Position numbers and translations under genes: made by a program. The notes under the pieces are model-generated. The model saw only the letters and a program-made list of their open reading frames with translations, was not told where the DNA came from and made no database searches. From assembly GCA_039707655.1 (NCBI GenBank), contig CM077676.1, positions 185,562,936-185,626,935 of the forward strand: DNA of 64,000 nucleotides, written 5' to 3'. The stretch is from Elymus sibiricus. Its lineage: Eukaryota > Streptophyta > Magnoliopsida > Poales > Poaceae. This document shows positions 53,107-62,730 of this stretch, piece after piece (the first letter of the stretch is position 1; each line of letters opens with the position of its first letter).

Positions 53107-56100
53107 AACCTCCCCCCCTTAGGATGAATCTCGTCCTCGAGATTCGGTTGCTCAGGAAACAAATATGGGTATGTAGTCATTAAGAAATCTTCTCTTTCCC
53201 AGGTGGCCTCGTCCTCAGTGTGGTGCTCCCATTGGACCTTGTAAAACTTTATGGTTTTGCTGCGAGTGACTCTGTCCATCTCTTCCAAGATTCTCATGGG
53301 TTTCTCCTCATAGGTTAAATCCTTGGCAAGCTCTAGTTCTGTCATATCCGTCTATTTTGCAGGTGGTGCGATGCATTTCCGTAGCTGAGACACGTGGAAC
53401 ACATCATGAACCTCGGATAGCTCGGGAGGCAGTTCTAACTGATAGGCCACTTTGCCCACTCTGGTCATAACTGGAAACGGACTGATGTACCTTGGTGCGA
53501 GTTTTCCTCGAGTATGAAACCTTTTAACCCCTTTCATGGGGGTAACTCGGAGATATGCATATTCACCTGGTTCGAAGCTGATCTGCCTATGCTTTGAGTC
53601 ATAGTACCTCTTCTGACGGGATTTTGCTACTTGCAGTCGATCTCGAATTTCTTTAACTTGCTTTTCTGCTTCCATCATCAAATCAGTCCCAAAGATTCGG
53701 CTATCTCCTGTCTAAGACCAGTTCAGCGGGGTACGACACTTACGTCCATATAGATCCTCAAAAGGTGACATCTTGAGGCTAGTCTGGTAGCCGTTGTTGT
53801 AAGAAAACTCAGCGTACGGTAGGCTGTCTTCCCATTTGGGTCCATGAGCAAGAGCGCATGCCCGAAACATATCTTCCAAGATTTGATTTACCCGCTCTGT
53901 CTGCCCATCTGTCTGAGGGTGATAAGCGGTGCTACGCTTCAAAGCGGTTCCCAAGGCTTGGTGTAGACGTAGCCAGAATGCCTAAGTAAACAAAGATCCT
54001 CGGTCTGAAGTGATAGTCCTGGGTACCCCATGCAGACTGACAATCCTGGACACGTAGAGTTGAGCGACTTGGTCCAGACGGTAGGTTGTCCTTATTGGAA
54101 TAAAGTGGGCCACCTTGGTGAGCATGTCAACCACGACCCATATGGCGTTATTTCCTCGTGGTGTCCTTGGTAACCCCACGATGAAGTCCATGCAAATATC
54201 ATCCCATTTCCATTGTGGAACGGGTAAGGGTTGAAGTAGACTGGCGGGTTTCTGGTGTTCAGCCTTCACCTTGTTGCATATATCGCAACAGGCGACGTAA
54301 TAGGCGATGTCCTTCTTCATACCTTCCCACCAGAATGTTTGCTTCAAGTCTTGATACATTTTAGTGCCTCCAAGATGGATAGAGTATGCGGACTCATGAG
54401 CTTCCTTCAGAATTTGCTGCTTTAATTCCCCGAGGTCCGGTACACAGACTCGATCCCGAAATCGGAGTGTACCTTTGTCATCAATGTTGAAATCTGGCGT
54501 CTTCCCTTCTCGTACTTGGGCCATTATCTTGAGTAACATTGGGTCACCAGGTTGAGCCTTTCGGATTTCGTCTTCCAGAGTAGGGGTTACTTCCAAGGTA
54601 ACCGAGTAGATTGCGTCACACAAGATCATATTAAGCTGGGCTATTTCTTCTTGAAGTGTTGGGTGCATATGTTCGATTAATGAGTTTGCGGTAGCCGGTT
54701 TGCCACTGAGAGCATCGGCGACCACATTTGCTTTTCCTCGGTGGTAGTTGATACCCAGGTCATAGTCTTTGACCAACTCAAGCCATCCTCTTTGTCGGAG
54801 GTTCAAGTCTGGTTGTGTGAATATATACTTGAGACTCTTGTGGTCGGTGTAGATTTGGCATCGCTTTCCGATGATGTAATGCCTCCAAATTTTTAAGGCA
54901 TGGACCACAACTGCCATCTCTAGGTCATGGGTAGGGTAATTCTCCTCATGCGGTCGGAGCTGTCTTGATGCGTAGGCCACGACCTTTCCATCTTGCATAA
55001 GTACACACCCAATGCCACGCCTGGATGCGTCGCAATAGATGTCGAAGCTCCGATAGATGTCTGGTAGAATCAACACTAGAGCGGTGGTCAAACGGGTTTT
55101 CAGCTCATTGAAGCTATCCTCACATGCTTCCGTCCATATAAACTTCTGATTCTTCTTGAGTAATTCAGTCATTGGCTTGGCATCCTTTGAGAAGCCTTCA
55201 ATGAATCGACGGTAATAACCTGCCAGACCCAAGAAACTCCTGATTTCTGTTACTGAAACAGGTGTCTTCCACTTCAGGACTTCTGTGACTTTGCTTTGGT
55301 ACACGGCCACTCCTTGAGCGGAAAGAGTGTGCCCAAGGAATCCCACTTCTTTAAGCCAAAACTCGCATTTGCTGAACTTGACGTAGAGTTGATGAGCACG
55401 TAATCGTTCCAACACTGCTCGGAGATGCTGCTTGTGCTCTTCTTCACTCTTGGAATATATGAGGATATCATCAATGAACACCACTACAAACTTATCCAAT
55501 AAGTCCATGAACACCTTATTCATCATGTGCATGAAAAATGCTGGAGCGTTGGTCAGTCCAAATGACATGACCGTATACTCGTACAGCCCATATCGTGTGG
55601 TGAACGCTGTCTTGGGTATATCTTCTTTTCTGATTTTCAGCTGGTGATACCCGGTGCGCAAATCAATCTTGGAGAACACTTGAGCTCCACTGAGTTGATC
55701 GAATAAATCATCGATCCTGGGCAGCGCGTATTTATTCTTGATTGTGACATCATTGGGAGCACGATAGTCAACACACATCCGGAGACTGCCATCTTTCTTG
55801 CCCACAAATATTGCAGGTGCACCCCAAGGAGATGAACTGGGGCAAATATATCCTTTTTGGAGCATCTCATCTATTTGTTTCTTCAACTCCACTAGTTCGG
55901 ATGAAGGCATTCGATAATATTTCTTGTAAATTGGTGTTGTGCCAGGCACAAGCTCAATGGAAAATTCAATCTCTCGATTAGGTGGCATGCCTGGCAATTC
56001 ATCTGGAAACATATCTGGGAATTCACAGACCACTGGGACTAGATTCATCTCTGTAGCAATGGCAGCATAAACCATCCCCTTCTTTGGCATGGCTCGACCG

Positions 56101-57590
56101 GCATAGAACCGAGCAGACTGGCCCGAGGGATTTGTTAGCGTGACTTCTCTTGTTGCACAGTTGATGCAGACCTGGTGTCTTGTCAACCAATCCATCCCCA
56201 AAATAATATCCAATGTTGGAGATTCAATGGATACTAGGGATGCGGGGAAAATGACTCCATTGATTGATATTTTCAGTCCTCGGCATACAATATTTGTCCT
56301 GAGCCTGGATCCGAGGAATTGTACCACCATAACTTTGTCCAAAAGAGTATAGGAAAGGCGATGTTGGGCAACAAAACTCCGCGAAATAAAAGAATGGGAA
56401 GCCCCGAAATCGAATAAAAATTTTGCAGGTATGTCATTAATAGGAAACATACCAATGACCACATCGGGAAGTTCGGAGGCTTCTTCGGCGGAGATATGAT
56501 GAACTTGCCCTTGAATATACCTCCGTTTGGGGAATTGCCCCACATAGTTGACTTGAGGCTTCAGGTTTGCTGTTGACTTGCCGTTCTTGGGACACTGCCT
56601 AGCATAATGCCCCGTGTGTCCACATGAGTAACAGGCATTGTTACGCTGATAGTCTTCCTTGTTTGGCTTGGCGACCATAGTCTTGATCTGACTTTCATTC
56701 TTGATGCTCCCTTGCTGCCAGGTTGGCTTGAACTCGAACTGGGGTTGCTGCCAAGTATGAACCTTCTGAAAAACTTTCCCTTCCTTCTTCGGTTCAAACT
56801 TGCGTTTGTGGTCTTCATAGGCAGTCTTATGATCATTAACCAGTTTGTGTTCCCTTTCGGCAATGAGTGCCTTGTTCACCAAAGTTTGAAAGTCGGGGAA
56901 ATCCAGCATGCTGAGTGCACATCGGAGGGTAAGATTGAGTCCTCCGAGGAACCGATCTATCTTCCGCTCTTCGGTGGCCACATCATGTGTGGAATAACGG
57001 GCCAAGTGATTGAACTTGTTTAAATATTCACTTACAGTCGAGGTCCCTTGTGTAAGGGTGAGAAATTCTCGCTGCTTGACCTTCATGATGCCGGCAGGAA
57101 TGTGATACTTGCGGAATTTATCTTTGAATTTATCCCAAGTAATCTCGTCTTCAGCAGGCCACATAACTTTGGCATTGTCCCACCATATAGCTGCTGGTCC
57201 TTCTAGATAATGAGTGGCAAAGGGTACCTTATCAGCATCTTCACTGCGAGCAATTTCTAGCTTCTTTTCAATGGTCCTCAACCAATCATCGGCTTCCATC
57301 AGATCCACTGCTTGACTGAAACTTGGCGGTTTGGTCCTCTGAAAGTCTGACAGCTTGGAGTGATTACCATTGTGATTATTCTGCCCAACCACAGTCTGCA
57401 TGCTTCTCAGGAACTCCATCAGATCTTGGTTCCTCTTCTCTTCAAACATCCACATAATCTGTTCTGTTGTGGGTGCTTGAGGTGGAGGAGGTGGTGGTTG
57501 ATACGGTTCTGGAGAATGTCCTGCTTGCCTGGCGGATCGACGAACTGGAGTATCGTCGCCACCATGACAGTTACTGCCACACCTTGTCAT
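53058..57590 (-). pseudogene. E6 gag-pol polyprotein with chromodomain (three TAG stops)
   Basis: Starts at ATG 57590 ([11 protein letters not shown]). Gag core residues ~60-250 ([32 protein letters not shown]), zinc knuckle [14 protein letters not shown] near residue 320, protease [11 protein letters not shown] near 394, RT with [13 protein letters not shown] and [10 protein letters not shown] near 707, RNase H ([21 protein letters not shown]), integrase zinc region [11 protein letters not shown] ... CDIC, core Asp in MDFIVGLP, Asp in ITSDRGSLF, Glu in TDGQTERVNQ. The C-terminal chromodomain (IKFYKVQWEHHTEDEATWE) targets heterochromatin in this group. One frame throughout, with TAG at 53982, 53712 and 53352. 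The frame continues across the purine tract into the LTR, ending at 53058. 1,202 codons remain open before the first stop, which falls just before the integrase Glu. Confidence 0.92.
53107..53121 (-). other. E6 polypurine tract
   Basis: Minus strand AAGGGGGGGAGGTT directly before the LTR start TGTAACACCC. The polyprotein frame reads through it. Confidence 0.8.
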
Positions 57591-57805
57591 CCTATATATG
57601 TTTCCCAATACGAAGCATCGAGATGAGCAACATCCATTAGGGGACAAAAATAGGAAGGCGAGGCAACAAACCCGGAAGAGAAATTGAGAAAAGCCAAAGC
57701 GAAAAAAACAGAAAGCAACATAATTATACAATACATCGTCCAGCATACATTACAGCAGGGATAGTACTACTACATGCATACAACCAAACACCACATCATC
57801 CTCGT

Positions 57806-58639
57806 CTACACGCGACGACAGCGATCGCACTGGCACACTGACGGTCCTGCTGGTGTCTCCTCGGTGTCGGACTCCGAATCGGAACTGATAACGGACACCT
57901 CCGGAGCAAAGGAAACACGACGACGCTGACGGGAAGACTCTCCCTCGAGGTCTGGAGCATGGTGGCTCCGCAGCATCGGAGTGGCTGGGGTAGCAAGAAG
58001 CATAGCCCACTGGCCTGGGGACTCATGAGAAGTCACTACCGAACTGCCTGAGTTACTCTGAGAAGGTGTGGGGGTCACTGGTGTAGGTGGTGGTAAGGTA
58101 ACTGGAGGAACAAGCGATGTGTGGATAAGTAGGGGTGGAGCGAAGGCAGATCGAGCGGCAGCTAGCTCGTCTCGAACGCGGTTTAGCTCCTGGGCTAGGC
58201 TGACGATCGGAAAGTATCCAGACATTATGTAACGAGATAGGTGGCCGGCTGACCGGTCACACTCCGGATCAATGTAAGGGAAGCGGATCTGTCCGGACTC
58301 AAACAGGGACGGATAGAAGTAGAAACCTGGGTGAGTCTGCATCTGGATCTCGTTATAGTGCAAGTCAGTGAGAGCCTTGAATGCTGCAAATTGGACCGCC
58401 TGGTCGGGTGTAGAAGCAGTCCCGCCCTTGGTGGAGCGAGTGTAAGTGCCCACCACGGTACTGTTGTGCATGACGACCTCCGCATGATACTCGTAAACAC
58501 CATCAGCAAGCTGCTCACGGTACACCTGGTACACGGGGTCATCGCCATCTGGATAGAGTCGGCGCCACACGTTGATAAGCAGATGCGGAAAGGTGGAAGG
58601 TGCCAGCTCAGGCAGGTACGGATAAGGGACTGGTACCAT
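57806..58639 (-). CDS. E6 extra ORF upstream of gag, dsRNA-binding-like
   Basis: Intact 277-codon ORF between the primer site and gag. It ends about 215 bases before the gag ATG. Residues about 35-100 resemble a double-stranded-RNA-binding fold: PVYQVYREQLADGVYEYHAE, VVMHNSTVVGTYTR, then KGGTASTPDQAVQFAAFKAL, which matches the strand-strand-helix ending with the Ala-rich AA..AL pattern of that family. The rest is a helical segment (LAQELNRVRDELAAARSAF) and a Pro/Ser-rich, then basic and acidic C-terminus ending with CQCDRCRRV. No such ORF is standard for Tekay elements. ATG 58639 is the first in frame and follows the primer site by about 155 bases. Translation of gag would then need reinitiation or splicing. 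The function is inferred from fold-like pattern only. Confidence 0.65.
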   Translation of the reverse strand: MVPVPYPYLPELAPSTFPHLLINVWRRLYPDGDDPVYQVYREQLADGVYEYHAEVVMHNSTVVGTYTRSTKGGTASTPDQAVQFAAFKALTDLHYNEIQMQTHPGFYFYPSLFESGQIRFPYIDPECDRSAGHLSRYIMSGYFPIVSLAQELNRVRDELAAARSAFAPPLLIHTSLVPPVTLPPPTPVTPTPSQSNSGSSVVTSHESPGQWAMLLATPATPMLRSHHAPDLEGESSRQRRRVSFAPEVSVISSDSESDTEETPAGPSVCQCDRCRRV

Positions 58640-58793
58640 CTACACTCACAATATTAGCTGATCAGTATAAACAGTAAGGTATATGCAATGCAATGCAACA
58701 CCCAAGTGCAGAGTCCAACCGCAAATCGCTACAGAGGCTAAAACTACCGTTTTCTAACGTGTCGGCTGTCTAGGGCGTCCTACAGTCAGCGCG

Positions 58794-58805
58794 GATCTGA
58801 TACCA
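58794..58805 (-). other. E6 primer-binding site (initiator Met tRNA type)
   Basis: Minus strand TGGTATCAGATC, five bases after the LTR end. The standard site starts TGGTATCAGAGC, so there is one change in the first twelve bases. Confidence 0.8.
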
Positions 58806-58810
58806 AGCGT

Positions 58811-61800
58811 TGTGGCACCCCGGCTCAGAGCAACCAGTTTACCTTGCATTGCCAGCCCAGAGATCAAGTCTTCTGGCAATACACAACAACTTGGTACAGA
58901 AAACAACCACTTTATTGATCTCTTCGCGGAAACATAGGTTCACATATTACATGATGAGCGAGGCCAAGTGGCACACACAGTGCGGCTGCACTTATGTACA
59001 TTATTTAGAAGACATGGCGGTGGCCTCGATGATAAGGGAACTACTACGCGGCAGCGGAACGACGAGGTAGCGGACCTCCACTCCACAGGGACACTGCTGG
59101 GACAAGGCCTAGAGCGCGACATACTGCTCGACATCCACACCATGCACAACTTCTCCTACATCTGGCATGATAAGCCAGGTGAGTACTTTGAAAGTACTCG
59201 CAAGCTCACAGCAAACAAAACAAGTGCGACAAACAACAACAAGGCATTTAACCGATTCAATGCATGAACATGATACTACCCAACATGAGGTGTGCGTGAA
59301 ACATTGCCATGGTCTCTGAGACCAACTTACCATTTCGGGGTTACCGCGTAACCACCGTTCATAGCTTACCAACGTGGTCCTCACTCGATCACATCCATAC
59401 CTTTCATAGTGATCCTCACTCGATCACCACTTCTGTATGTGCCATCTTGTGAGTCTTAATGTGCAAGTTAATTATATCTGTTGACCCACGGTGTGACCTA
59501 CTACGAACTGTCTCCATATCCGAGGATGCGGCTATCGATAGATTATACACTCTGCAGAGGTTAGTACACTGTACCCACACCACGGAAATCATGGCCTCGT
59601 GCTCCCATTCGGGCGGACCAACGACATTCCGACAAAACCAATCTATTGCATGACACTCTCCCGGCCACTCCGACAAACTCCCCTTTGGGCTATGTCCTGG
59701 GTGACCCCGATGCCAACTCGTGACATCCGCAACCTATGTGGCCGCCACCGTCGTGGCCAAACATAAACATCGTCCCAAACGGGGACCTCGGAACCATAAA
59801 ACTCGGGTCCTCAAGGTTATGACTGCCTACCGGGCCAGGGTAGCGCCAGAGCACAACCTTCCCTCGTAGGAGGCACCGGCGAGAGGCATGACAATAGACC
59901 GCATTAGGGCCTCCCCATCCAGGCAAGTGTGGTTGCAGTGGTGAGCTCGATTCGGTGGCACCATGACTCGATCAACAGCATGTTCAAGTTGAATTAACAT
60001 CAAGTTTAAATTGAAATGAAATTATTCGAGCCATAGTGTGTAAATGGATGCACGGGTCATGATCATGAATAACTAATGCACCATATTACCATAAGAGTAT
60101 ATGCCATGATACCTACTGCACACTAGCAAGAACACATGTACCCTACTGCATAAATATCAAAATGACAGAACCAAGTCTATGCAATAAGAGCTATATAGCA
60201 AATTATTTTAAATAGTGAATATATGATGAATTTAATTCAATTAAACCAAAGTCATTGCAATGCCATCCTTGCATATGAATGTTGTGGCTTGCCTTGGTTC
60301 AGAGGAGTGTCACAATACTCCTGGCCTTCTCCAACACAACTAGGTTCTTCTGAAAATATTTTAAATGCAAAAAGAAAATGTCACATAACACTGTTTATCT
60401 CACCAGAAATTCTCAACAGCAAGAAAAATTCTGAAACTTGGCATGCATAAACTTTGGAATTTTACAAACCAGTAGCAAAAAGAACCAACTCAATTGGACT
60501 TATAGATTAAAAGTTATAGCTGGTCAAAGTTGGGCTAAATCTGGACAAAATATCCATTTAAATGAATTTAAACGAAAATCCAGAAGCGGGCACGTCGAGG
60601 ACGTATTCAGCGAATACGCCTCCACTTATACCGCTTTGGGAGGGCGAGAGAGAGACTGACGGGTGGGTCCCGCTGTTAGGGTTAAATAGGGGAGAGGGAG
60701 GGAACAGAGAGAGCGGCGCTGTCGCCGGCGATACTCCGGCGAGGAGTCCACGGCGGTCGCCGGAGTTGGGCGGGATGGACTCAGGGCATTACGGCGAGCA
60801 CGCACGTACCCGAAGTGGCGGCGGGGGTGGATGGACGGCGTCGGAAACTTCCTCTCCAGAGACGGCGGCGGCAGAGCTTCTCGGACTCGACGATTCCGGT
60901 GACAATCCAGCGAGCTCTTGGCACCGTCGAGCTCAGGAGGTCACCACGGTCTCGGGGGAAGCAGTGGTTGGAGATGGGATGGGCTAGGATGAGTGCTGTC
61001 TCCGGCGATCTCCAGCGGTCTCCAGCGATCATGGTGGATCCGTGGCTGTCTCCGGCGATCAACGGCGGCGAGAGGCCCTCCCGGCCTTGCCGCACTCGTG
61101 GGGGAGTAATTTGTGGCCAGAGAAGTGGAGTGGGATGACTAGAACGGCTCGGGGTTGCTTCTATTTATAGGTGGAGCTCACCCGTGTTCGGGTGCCCGCC
61201 GGCGACGAGCTGCAGCAGAGGAGAGGGGGAGATAAGCACGGGCTCGGCATGGGGAGGAGCAGTGGGCACTGGCTACGCGGTGCACGCGTGTGGTCACAGT
61301 GGCGCGCACTACGCGGAGAATGCGGGGCACGCGAGCTCACTGTTCTGCCGCGTAGCTCTCGGCCGTTTCCGGCGAGCGGCTTGCTGGCGTCGGGGAGGAA
61401 TAGGGAGAGGCTTGGGTGGTGCACTGGAGTTGGCTGTGGGACTGTGACACGGTGCGGTGTCGAGGGGAGGGCGAATGGACGGTGGCAGAGGGCCCCGACG
61501 CACAGAGCGCGGCGAGCGCCTGCAGTGCACCGCGCTCTCACGCGGTCACCGCCTGCACTGGCACGCGGGGTGCTTTCGGCGCTGCCACAGCATGTCCATC
61601 GTGTAGTCCTCTCAATGCGGTGCCTACAAATGCTCTTGGCTTGCCATGTGGCTCACTGGAGGTGACTAGAGGGAGCTGCAAAGTTTCTGGACAGGAACTT
61701 GTGCCAACCACTAGGGACAAACGGCTGGGAGATTGGAGCTGAAATTTTGGGGTTAAGCATTACTTAGGAGGGTAGTCATGTGGTAAAAATTTCAGCCCCA

Positions 61801-62233
61801 ACAGATCAAGGAAAAATATAGTTGCTTCACAAAGTGCCATTTCTGACCAGAAGCAAAAGTATTTTCCTTGGCTGAAAATTTCCAAATGACTATGGGATAT
61901 TTTTGCATAGGAAGGTGAGGCGTGATCCAAAGAATATTTGGGAATTATCTTGGAATTTTTAGAGCGGTAAAAATAGGGGTTGCTTCATAGCTTAGTGAGA
62001 AAATGGGCATTTTCAGAGGAAAAAGAATATACCATTAAATAAAAATATCCAATGGCATGATAGTGAGAGGGATGAGGTCTAGGCAGGGTTTATGGATGAT
62101 AGAACCCACTTGGAAGAAAATCAAAAATAAATCCAAGTGGTAAGTCCAAAAGAATTGCCAGAAAACCTCAAATGCAAATAAAATATTCCATAAATCCAAA
62201 TAAAAGAAAAAATGCAAATTCCAGGGTGTTACA
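58811..62233 (-). repeat. E6 5' LTR (3423 bp)
   Basis: Plus-strand ends TGTGGCACCCCGG and AGGGTGTTACA. Carries small insertions relative to the 3' LTR, e.g. CTCCAGCGGTCTCCAGCGAT near 61012. TATA box at 61162-61169 on the minus strand. Confidence 0.92.
61162..61169 (-). promoter_or_regulatory. TATA box of E6 5' LTR
   Basis: Minus strand CACCTATAAATAGAAGC; orientation fits transcription of the E6 ORFs. Confidence 0.75.
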
Positions 62234-62238
62234 CTCTT
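62234..62238. repeat. Right target duplication of E6 (CTCTT)
   Basis: Identical to 49740-49744. Confidence 0.92.
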
Positions 62239-62367
62239 TCACGTCAGTGTTCAGCATGATACTAGTACCTTTTATCCAAATATAGCAATCTAAATTTCCA
62301 AATTAGTCAACAACATGCTCAAAAACCCCAACCCTACCGGATAGAAAAGAGGATTCTAGGAACATAC

Positions 62368-62463
62368 CGTGCGATTTTTGAAATCCTGCGTTAGGATGAG
62401 AAGGAACAAGTCAGGCGTCTCGCCAAGGGCGCAGAAACCTGTAGGGTCCTCGCACTTTGGGCA
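62368..62463 (-). CDS. B3 gene exon 2
   Basis: Acceptor CATTTGCAG ending at 62464 and donor CGCACG/GTATGTTCC at 62367; 96 bases, 32 codons, phase 0 on both sides. Encodes CPKCEDPTGFCALGE and the first strand of the B3 domain (LFLLILTQDF). E6 lies 130 bases downstream in the intron. Confidence 0.8.
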
Positions 62464-62585
62464 CTGCAAATGAAACACACTAGATTCAGTATGAAGAAAA
62501 ATGCATCAACGGCGGCGATTGCGATTCTAGTATTACCGGCGACAAAGGGACAAGGATTTATCAGGGATGGATGAAGATTTCGTAC

Positions 62586-62597
62586 CTGGTTCTCCAT
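62586..62597 (-). CDS. B3 gene exon 1 (start codon)
   Basis: ATGGAGAACCAG/GTACGAAAT: four codons (MENQ) and a donor. Intron 1 is 122 bases (62464-62585). MEN/MEK followed by a Cys-rich segment is a common start of grass B3 proteins. The ATG is preceded by a pyrimidine-rich, leader-like sequence. Confidence 0.75.
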
Positions 62598-62730
62598 GAC
62601 AAAACCCTATGCAATCGCCGAGAGGTGGTTTTCTCTGAACAAGTAGACAAGGGAGAAGGGGATTCAGGTCGAGTGAAATAATGTTGCTTCGTCCGTCGAG
62701 CTTACTGCTGATGTTGGAAAGGTCGGGTTT
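62598..62730 (-). promoter_or_regulatory. Remaining leader/promoter of the B3 gene
   Basis: Only 133 bases of non-transposon sequence remain upstream of the ATG before a chromovirus-type LTR begins. No TATA box is visible. It looks like 5' UTR, so the original promoter is probably displaced. Confidence 0.5.

Larger units (their letters stand above)
49745..62233 (-). mobile_element. E6: complete chromovirus (Tekay-like) LTR retrotransposon, 12.5 kb
   Basis: Two LTRs of 3362 and 3423 bases (TGTAACACCC to GGTGCCACA on the minus strand), iMet-type primer site, extra ORF, gag-protease-RT-RNase H-integrase-chromodomain polyprotein, purine tract, and a perfect CTCTT duplication. Very long LTRs and a chromodomain point to the Tekay/Del clade. 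Over about 350 bases compared by eye (52561-52910 with 61690-62036) the LTRs differ by six substitutions and one 4-base gap, so the insertion is fairly recent. It lies in intron 2 of the B3 gene, in the same orientation as the gene. Confidence 0.93.
48669..62597 (-). pseudogene. Two-B3-domain gene split by a chromovirus
   Basis: Five exons on the minus strand with canonical GT/AG sites and matching phases: 62586-62597 (ATG), 62368-62463, 49397-49679, 49000-49228, 48669-48937 (TGA). Exon 2 starts CPKCEDPTGFC. First B3 domain spans exons 2-3: LFLLILTQDFKNRTCIP, then HVLKKVGLAITKY, HGYKFTVGF, GQTWINFVKCYGLKVGTPM, FVEI. Second B3 domain is in exon 5: KLPSFIVPIQ, LALGHNMMFMLTYSI, IIIHGWSQIM, RIGQKVMFMLFHG. 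This two-domain layout fits plant REM-type B3 proteins (nuclear DNA binding). E6 (12.5 kb) sits in intron 2. Exon 4 has a 10-base insertion causing a TGA at 49107-49109, and a further TAG (about 49026) in the original frame. A 170-residue one-domain protein is still possible. Capture by CACTA B is an alternative origin. Confidence 0.8.
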
